Shown here one piece after another: positions 56,166 to 64,000 of a stretch of DNA of 64,000 bases (positions are counted from its first letter, which is position 1; every line of letters starts with the position of its first letter). The position numbers were made by a program, and so were the translations under genes. The notes under the pieces were generated by a model. That model saw only the letters and a program-made list of their open reading frames with translations, ran no database searches and was not told the DNA's origin. Origin of the DNA: Haematobia irritans (lineage: Eukaryota; Arthropoda; Insecta; Diptera; Muscidae). The DNA is taken from assembly GCF_050003625.1 (NCBI RefSeq), contig NC_134397.1, forward strand, positions 222,270,537 through 222,334,536, given 5' to 3'.

Positions 56166-56579
56166 TGGATAAACAGTGAACCCACTATGAAGAACAATTT
56201 TATTTAATTTTAAAAAATTTAGATTTTTTTTTGAAAATTTTAACAAAACAGAATACAAACGCTTACATCACGACTGTATCTCAAAAAATTATAGAAAATT
56301 TATGAGACATAACATAATTAATTTTTTTTGGAGTTGAAAATTGCAAGAATGTATTCACGAATTATTTTGTGAGAAGTACGAATTTAGTAAAACTTTATGC
56401 TTCATTTGTGTATATTTTTCCCCGTTTTTTAGTTCATTTAGCTAACGTACGTAAACAATTATTAGAGTAGAGGAAACTTTCTCCCAACATAATATTTTCA
56501 TGAACTAAAATAAAGTTTAATTGGCTTTAGAGTGTAGAAATGAACTAAAAAAAAAAAAATCCTTTCGAACTGGAATTAA
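56166..56579. other. AT-rich spacer between minisatellite blocks
   Basis: No repeats of note or gene. Confidence 0.5.
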
Positions 56580-57655
56580 AAAAATCCTATAGAAATGAAA
56601 TTTTGCAAAAATCTTCTATAAAACTTACATTAAATAAAATTTTGACAAAATTAAAAAGGATATTTTGACGAAATTTACCCATGAAATAAAATTTTGACAA
56701 AAATTCCCTATAGCAATGTCATTTTGAAAAGATTTCCCTATTGCAATGACATTTTGAAAAATTTTCCTATAGATATAAACTTTTGACAAAATTTTCTATA
56801 GAAATAAAATTTTTACAAAAATTTTTATAGACATAAAATTTTGACAAAATTTTCTATAGAAATAAAATTGTGAAACAATTTTCTACAGAAATAAAATCTT
56901 GACAAAATTTTCTATAGAAATAAAATTTTGACAAAATTTTCTATGGAAATTAGATTTTAACAAAATTTTCTATAGAATTAAAATTTTGACAAAATTTTCT
57001 ATAGAAATAAAATTTTGACAAAATTTTCTATAGAAATAAAATTTTGACAAAAATTTTTATAGAAATAAAATTTAGACAAAATTTTCTAAGAAATAATTTT
57101 TTGAAAAATTTTTCTATAGAAATTAGAGTTTAACAAAATTTTCTACAGAAATAAAATTTGGCAAAATAATTTATAAAAATAAAATTTTGAAAAATTTTTC
57201 TATAGAAATAAAATTTTGACAAAATTTTCTATAGAAATAAAATTGTGACCAAATTTTCTATAGAAATAAAATTGTGACAAAATTTTCTATAGAAATAAAA
57301 TTGTGACAAAATTTTCTATAGAAATAAAATTGTGATAAAACTTTCTATAGAAATAAACTTTTGAAAAATTTTTATACTGAAATTAGAAATAAAATAAAAT
57401 TTTGACAAAATTTTCTATAGCAATAAAATTTTGACAAAATTTTCTATAGCAATAAAATTTTGACAAAATTTTCTATAGAAATAAAATTTTCTATAGAAAT
57501 AAGATGTTGGCAAAATTTTCTTTAGAAATAAAATTTTGACAAATTTTTTATAGAAATAAAATTTTGACAAAATTTTCTTTAGAAATAAAATTTTGACAAA
57601 ATTTTCTATAGAAATAAAATTTATGTTGTTTTAATTAGTTGACCTTTAAACTTTT

Positions 57656-57763
57656 AATTATATTTACTTAGTTCGGCTTGAGGTCATGTGAATAAAAACA
57701 GATGTTGTTGTTTTTTGAGTTGTATTTTTATATTTATTCAAGCCGAACTAAGCAAATATAATT
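57656..57763. repeat. Inverted-repeat insert in minisatellite
   Basis: Arms at 57656-57681 and 57738-57763 contain CTTAGTTCGGCTTGA and its complement, 26 bp with one mismatch. Spacer 56 bp. Probably a small transposon. Only the right half is present in the second block at 58825. Confidence 0.8.
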
Positions 57764-60056
57764 GAAATAAAATTTATACAAAATTTTCCATAGAAATAAA
57801 ATTTTGACAAAATTTTCTATAGAAATAAAATTTTGACAAAATTTTCTATAGAAATAAAATTGTGACAAAATTTTCTTTAGAAATAAAATTTTGACAAAAT
57901 TTTCCATAGAAATAAAATTTTGACAAAATTTTCTTTAGAAATAAAATTTAGACAAAATTTTCCATAGAAATAAAATTTCGACAAAATTTTCCATAGAAAT
58001 AAAATTTTGACAACATTTTCTATAGAAATAAAATTTTGACAAAATTTTCTATAGAAATAAAATTGTGACAAAATTTTCTATAGAAATAAAATTGTGATAA
58101 AACTTTCTATAGAAATAAAATTTTGAAAAATTTTTATACTGAAATTAGATTTTAACAAAAATTTCTATAGAAATAAAATTTTGACAAAATTTTCTATAGA
58201 AATAAAATTTTGACAAAATTTTCTATAGAAATAGAAATAAAATTTTGACAAAATTTTCTATAGAAATAGAAATAAAATTTTGACAAAATTTTCTATAGAA
58301 ATAAAATTTTGACTAAATTTTTCTATAGAACAAAAATTTTGACTAAATTTTCTAAAGAAATAAAATTTTTACAAAATTTTCCATAGAAATAAAATTTTGT
58401 CAAAATTTCCTATAGAAATAAAATTGTGACAAAATTTTCTATGGACATTAGATTTTAACAAAATTTTCTATAAAAATAAAATTTTGCCAAAATTTTCTAT
58501 AGAAATAAAATTTTGACAAAATTTTCTATAGAAATAAAATTTTGACAAAATTTTTTATAGAAATAAAATTTCCATTCGTTTTGTCTTGTTATGTTGGTTT
58601 TGTTCTTTATGCATTTTGTTTATTATAAAGTTTCGACAAAATTTTCCATAGAAATAAAATTTTGACAAAATTTTCTATAGAAGTTAGATTTTAACAAAAT
58701 TTTCTGTAGAAATAAAATTTTGACAAAATTTTCTATAGAAATAAAATTGTGACAAAACTTTCTATAGAAATAAAATTTTGAAAAATTTTTCTATGGAAAT
58801 AAAATCTTGGCAAAATTTTCTATAGTTGTTTTTTGAGTTGTATTTTTATATTTATTCAAGCCGAACTAAGCAAATATAATTGAAATAAAATTTAGACAAA
58901 ATTTTCCATAGAAATAAAATTTTGACAAAATTTTCTATAGAAATAAAATTTTGACAAAATTTTCTATAGAAATAAAATTGTGACAAAATTTTCTTTAGAA
59001 ATAAAATTTTGACAAAATTTTCCATAGAAATAAAATTTTAACAAAATTTTCTTTAGAAATAAAATTTTGACAAAATTTTCTATAGAATTAAAATTTAGAC
59101 AAAATTTTCCATAGAAATAAAATTTCGACAAAATTTTCCATAGAAATAAAATTTTGACAACATTTTCTATAGAAATAAAATTTTGACAAAATTTTCTATA
59201 GAAATAAAATTGTGACAAAATTTTCGATAGAAATAAAATTGTGATAAAACTTTCTATAGAAATAAAATTTTGAAAAATTTTTATACTGAAATTAGATTTT
59301 AACAAAAATATCTATAGAAATAAAATTTTGACAAAATTTTCTATAGAAATAAAATTGTGACAAAATTTTCTATAGAAATAGAAATAAAATTTTGACAAAA
59401 TTTTCTATAGAAATAAAATTTTGACTAAATTTTTCTATAGAAATAAAATTTTGACTAAATTTTCTATAGAAATAAAATTTTTACAAAATTTTCCATAGAA
59501 ATAAAATTTTGACAAAATTTCCTATAGAAATAAAATTGTGACAAAATTTTCTATGGACATTAGATTTTAACAAAATTTTCTATAAAAATAAAATTTTGGC
59601 AAAATTTTCTATAGAAATAAAATTTTGACAAAATTTTCTATAGAAATAAAATTTTGACAAAATTTTTTATAGAAATAAAATTTCCATTCGTTTTGTTTTG
59701 TTATGTTGGTTTTGTTCTTAATCATTTTGTTTATTATAAAATTTCGACAAAATTTTCCATAGAAATAAAATTTTGACAAAATTTTCTATAGAAGTTAGAT
59801 TTTAACAAAATTTTCTGTAGAAATAAAATTTTGACAAAATTTTCTATAGAAATAAAATTGTGACAAAACTTTCTATAGAAATAAAATTTTGAAAAATTTT
59901 TCTATGGAAGTAAAATCTTGGCAAAATTTTCTATAGAAATAAAATTTTGGCAAAATTTTCTATAGAAATAAAATTTTGAAAATTTTTTCTTAGAAATAAG
60001 ATTTTGACAAAATTTTCTACAGAAATAAAATTGTGACAAAATTTTCTATAGAAATT

Positions 60057-60088
60057 ATCACAATGGACTGAATAGTCTAACCTAACCT
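60057..60088 (+). repeat. SINE 3' tail scrap
   Basis: ATCACAATGGACTGAATAGT followed by CTAACCTAACCT, matching the end of the SINE, lodged between minisatellite units. Confidence 0.85.
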
Positions 60089-60110
60089 TTCTATAGAAAT
60101 ATAGAAAGAA

Positions 60111-60965
60111 ATTAAATTTTGAAAAATAAATTCTTATTTAAATGAAATTTGGACAAATTTTCTTATAGAAATTAAATTTTGACAAAATTTTGCGAAATCT
60201 TCCTATAGAAAATTATATAAAAAATTGTGATAAAAAGTCTATATAAAATTTCACGTTATTTTTGTCAGTATATTTTTCTTTTATTTGTTAGCCCCTTTTG
60301 TATTCCATTTACCATTGAGCATTTACACACATTCACTTGATTGCTTGCCATTTTCACAACAAACAATCGACGATGGATTTGAAGTTCTCTATTCCCCAAA
60401 GATATTTTCCCGTTTTTTTTTCGCTTTATTTGCTGTCACATCGACAATTTAAATGTGCGGTTAAATATTGAAGCTAACAAAATAAAAAAGCAAACATTGA
60501 ACAAAAAAACGTCCCACACAAGCATTAGGGCAGGCAATGCATGTTGGCCTAAATAACCAGTTAATAATTTAGTTTAGACTAATAGAGATTTTATGTGTGT
60601 TTACCCGGACAGATAAAGCTTAGTTGTCGCGCTAGCTGGGCTAATGGGAATTTAGTATTTAGCCAGTGTTTACCGTGGGAATTGGTCGTCAATTCGGAAT
60701 TGCCTCTAATTGCTCATGGGACATTTTATGTCACTTTTTTGTTGTATGGAGAAAGTAGAAAAAAAAAACGAAATGAAGAAGACTTACTAATTTGCTGGGT
60801 AGTTTTTATTTTGACAATATTTAAATTTTTAATTTACATTCCTCATTTGGGAATAGAAAATTTTCTGTAACGTTTGTTATAATCACATTGACTAATCGAA
60901 TATTGGCAAAAATCGAGAGATTTTTAGCATGCCTACAGGCAAGAAAATTACTAAACTAAAGACGA
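60111..60965. other. No recognisable gene
   Basis: AT-rich; a 91-codon frame at 60595-60870 has a hydrophobic end but no known likeness. Confidence 0.5.
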
Positions 60966-61140
60966 ACATATACTGCCAAAGTTCGGCCGGGTCGTATCTT
61001 AAATACCCACCACCCATTGCAGTGGATACAAAATGGTGCAAATTCTAATAATAATTAATATTGGGCATGCTGTAAATTGTAGGTTCGTAGGGACTTTGTT
61101 ATAGACATTTGCAAAGTCCATAGAGGCAACGCGGGTCGAG
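60966..61140 (+). repeat. Decayed palindrome end of family A/B
   Basis: ACATATACTGCC, then GTTCGGCCGGGTCGTATCTT and TACCCACCACCCAT: the family A start with two changes that break the palindrome. The rest of the element is absent. Confidence 0.7.
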
Positions 61141-61151
61141 TTGGATGGAAT

Positions 61152-61515
61152 GGGAGCCACCGTACCAATGGAATGGGAGCCACCGTAGTGCAATGGTTAG
61201 CATGCCCGCCTTGCATACACAAGGTCGTGGGTTTGATTCCTGCTTCGACCGAACACCAAGAAGTTTTTCAGCGGTAGATTGTCCCCACCTCAGTAATGCT
61301 GGTGACATTTCTGAGGGTTTCAAAACTTCTCTAAGTGGTTTCACTGCAATGTGGAACGGCGTTCGGTCTCGGCTATAAAAAGGTCCCTTGTCATTGAGCT
61401 TAATATGGAATCGGGCAGCACTCAGTGATAAGAGAGAAGTTCACCAATGTGGTATCACAATGGACTGAATAGTCTAAGTGAGCCTGATACATTGGGCTGC
61501 CACCTATCCTAACCT
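61152..61515 (+). mobile_element. tRNA-derived SINE, copy 5, with doubled head
   Basis: GGGAGCCACCGTA occurs at 61152 and again at 61175; the full SINE runs from the second. B box GGTTTGATTCC (one change) and tail CCTATCCTAACC. Confidence 0.9.
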
Positions 61516-61520
61516 ACCTA

Positions 61521-61690
61521 ATGGTCGGTAGGGTGACGGAAATACTATGGGGTGACCTAGATAAGAAAAAGACTGGAGAACTATTCAAGGAGTGTAGGCC
61601 GACAATCAGGAGGGCCGTGGAAATAATGACCGGGCACCTAAATTTGAGAGCACATCTGTGCCACCGCTTGGTGGAAAATCCTAGGGATTT
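61521..61690 (+). pseudogene. LINE C-terminal fragment (after RNase H), probable
   Basis: The plus frame reads VTEILWGDLDKKKTGELFKE, then CRPTIRRAVEIMTGHLNLRA and HLCHRL. A basic segment followed by TGH-x-x-LRAHL is typical of the region before the C-terminal Cys motif of jockey/R1-like LINEs. The Cys motif itself is not seen. The SINE abuts it. Confidence 0.55.
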
Positions 61691-61841
61691 TGCGTCCTTT
61701 ATATTTTACTTTAAAATTTGTGACAGAATTTGGTTTTTAAACTGACGCCTATCTGTTCGTGAGCAGTTTTCATTAACAAAATTCTTAAGTGAAGATCTTT
61801 GCATCCAAGTTTTAGTTTAGGAAAATATTTTTATTTTATTT
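61691..61841. other. Short unassigned spacer
   Basis: AT-rich, no features seen. Confidence 0.5.
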
Positions 61842-63582
61842 TTATACCCACCACCATAGAATGGTGACGGGGGTATAATAAGTTTGTCATTCCGTTTGTA
61901 ACGCATCGAAATATCGATTTCCGACTATATAAAGTATATATATTCTTGATCAGGGAGAAATTCTAAGACGATATAACGATGTCCGTCTGTCCGTCTGTCT
62001 GTCTGTCTGTCTGTCTGTCTGTTGTAATCACGCTACAGACTTCAATAATGAAGCAATCGTGCTGAAATTTTGCACAAGCTCGTCTTTTGTCTGCAGGCAG
62101 GTCAAGTTCGAAGATGGGCTATATCGGTCCAGGTTTTGATATAGTCCCCATATAAACCGACCTCCCGATTTGGGGTCTTGGGCTTATAGAAATCGTATTT
62201 TTTATCCAATTTGCCTGAAATTTGAAATCTGGAGGTATTTTATGACCATAAAGAGATGTGCCAAAAATGGTGAGTATCGGTCCACGTTTTGGTATAGCCC
62301 CCATATAGACCGATCTCCCGATTTTACTTCTTGGGCTTATAGAAACCGCAGTTTTTATGCAATTTACCTGAAATTGGAAATCTGGAGGTATTGTAGGACC
62401 ACAAATATGTGTGCCAAAAATTGTGAGTATCGGTCCATATTTTGGTATAGCCCCCATATAGACCGATCTCCCGATTTTACTTCTTGGGCTTATAGAAACC
62501 GCAGTTTTTATTCAATTTATCTGAAATTGGAAATCTAGAGGTATTGTAGGACCACAAATATGTGTGCCAAAAATTGTGAGTATCGGTCCATATTTTGCTA
62601 TAGCCCCCATATAGACCGATCTCCCGATTTTACTTCTTGGGCTTATAGAAACCGCAGTTTTTATTCAATTTACCTGAAGTTGGAAATCTAGAGGTATTGT
62701 AGGACCACAAATACGTGTGCCAAAAATTGTGAGTATCGGTCCATATTTTGGTATAGCCCCCAATAGACCGATCTCCCGATTTGGGGTCTTGGGCTTATAG
62801 AAACTGTAGTTTTTATCCAATTTGTCTGAAATTGGAAATCTAGAGGTATTTTAGGACCATAAAGAGGTGTGCCGAAAATGGTGAGTATCGATCCATATTT
62901 TGGTATAGCCCCCATATAGACCGATTCCCCAATTTTACTTCTTGGGCTTCTAGAATCCGAAGTTTTTATCCTATTTGCCTGAAATTGGAAATCTAGAGGT
63001 ATTTTCGGGTCACAAAGAGGTGTGCCGAAAATGGTGAGTATCGGTCCATATTTTAGTATAGCCCCCATAAGAACGATCTCCCGATTTAACTCCTTGGGTT
63101 TCTAGAAACCGTAGTTTTTATCTGATATGCCTGAAATTGTAAATATTCTGGTATTTTAGGCTCACAAAAACGTGTATCGGATTAAGTTTATATCGGTCCA
63201 TTTGGTAATGCCTCCATATAGACCGACTTCACTTCTTGAGGGTGTAGAAGGCGCACTGATCATGAAAATTGCTTGAAACTCAATGTAAAATTTCCAGATT
63301 TTACTTCTACAGATTTAAGATTTCAAATCAAGACGTTATTTTATAATTTTCTTGCACACTTACAAGAGATGTTAATGACTCCTCTAAACCTCAAACAAAA
63401 ATGGTTCTTATAAATCCAGAATGTGATATAGTCCTCATAGGTGAAATCTTTAAATTTATCTTCGGGTTGTGTCCTCAAGTCCTCAAGCCCTCCTGAAATT
63501 TCAAAGGAAACCCTAATATTTGGTTCATGGTGGTGGGTATGTAAGATTCGGCCCGGCCGAACTTACTGCTGTATATACTTGT
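61842..63582 (-). mobile_element. Family A dispersed repeat, copy 2 (full plan)
   Basis: Inverted relative to A1. Hairpin TATACCCACC...GGGGGTATAA, end phrase, a long GTCTGTCT microsatellite (61982-62023), about seven 153-bp units (62110-63180), a leader, and the palindrome TTCGGCCCGGCCGAA (63547-63561), ending GTATATACTTGT. The same order as A1. Flanks show no 46-bp repeat. Confidence 0.9.
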
Positions 63583-64000
63583 TTTATTTCTTTGCCTTAT
63601 CAAAAAGTTTCCAGCTTTCTTCTTTGTATTAGCAACTCTTTTTGACATTTTTTCTGTGTAGAAAACATTTTGCAAATTGATTTCGAACTTAGATTTTCTT
63701 ACAACTAACCAACTTTATTGTTTAAATTTTCATAACTTTGGTGAAAAGTCAGAAGTGCTGCCAAACTCTACGTCCTTCTCTTCATATTTCCGTTTCATAT
63801 TATAAATAATTTGTGTAACACGAAAATGAAACTTTTCCCCAAAATAAAGAAGTATATATCGTATATATCCACTCAAAACGGGTGATAAAATTATTGGCCA
63901 AATCACTCCAAGTAATCTTTTAGTATAGTCATCGCATAGCTTGATACAGCTGGCAGCCTTGTTTTGGTGTTTTTTGTCCTTTGGGCTTTTTGTATAAAAT
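63583..64000. other. No recognisable gene
   Basis: AT-rich DNA to the window end; nothing supported. Confidence 0.5.

Larger units (their letters stand above)
56580..60110 (-). repeat. Large 29-bp minisatellite with higher-order duplication
   Basis: About 3.5 kb of units in the TTTCTATAGAAATAAAATTT orientation, more than 100 copies. It is interrupted by an inverted-repeat insert (57626-57763), its partial duplicate (58825-58880), a non-satellite scrap (58569-58636, again at 59683-59750), and a SINE tail scrap (60057-60088). Block 57707-58824 is repeated as 58825-59937. Confidence 0.96.

Noticed and set aside
57877..59305. Minus-strand frames of 64-113 codons with KFYF repeats
   Set aside because: Products of the 29-bp minisatellite; no gene.
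60595..60870. 91-codon frame with a hydrophobic C-terminal segment
   Set aside because: No likeness to a known protein and ordinary AT-rich surroundings.

Overview
The window looks like repeat-rich intergenic (or large-intron) DNA of a higher fly. The best guess is a muscoid/calyptrate relative of Musca, Stomoxys or Haematobia. The reasons are the AT-rich base composition, irritans-type mariner ends, DD37E and DD41D Tc1/mariner transposons, tRNA-derived SINEs, and many dispersed repeats ending in TATACCC/GGGTATA hairpins. The species is inferred. I found no convincing host protein-coding gene, rRNA or functional tRNA. Every long meaningful reading frame belongs to a transposable element.

Layout: 0-3 kb is a minus-strand LINE remnant (endonuclease fragment plus the degraded start of a reading frame with a 2A-like motif). 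It is broken by a mariner, a 29-bp minisatellite and a complete DD37E transposon. 4.4-8.6 kb holds two dispersed repeats (families A and B) built mostly of 153-bp tandem units. 8.6-14.5 kb is a nest of small inverted-repeat elements, including a 130-bp piggyBac-type MITE. 14.5-22.9 kb carries three more B elements; B4 contains a hAT-like element that itself contains a SINE. 23-28.3 kb has SINEs, a LINE fragment, a deleted hAT element with a BED finger, and an apparently intact DD41D transposon. 30-34.7 kb is minisatellite interrupted by a Penelope-like remnant with a well-formed hammerhead ribozyme and by a 2.8-kb MITE. 36.5-42 kb is a deep nest: repeat C contains a DD41D relative (E), which contains a second intact DD41D copy; repeat D contains a dead mariner. 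43.9-49.3 kb holds a MITE with two tRNA-like cores and the fifth B element, split by a dead DD37E copy. 52-60 kb is mostly 29-bp minisatellite, with a snap-back palindrome at 52.3 kb and a 1.1-kb higher-order duplication. 61-63.6 kb has a SINE, a LINE fragment and a second long family-A copy.

How they relate: the three transposase frames that look complete (one DD37E, two DD41D) could mobilise related copies, but not the A-D repeats, whose mobiliser is not visible. Family B has a repeated composite plan: a TTCGGCC/GGCCGAA palindrome, a leader, the 29-bp minisatellite, the 153-bp array, a GACG-rich patch and a terminal hairpin. That ties the two tandem-repeat types into one element. Nesting gives relative ages: B, C, D and the minisatellites are older; DD37E, DD41D and some MITEs are younger. 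The strongest single discovery is the hammerhead ribozyme at 30692-30760 (minus strand).
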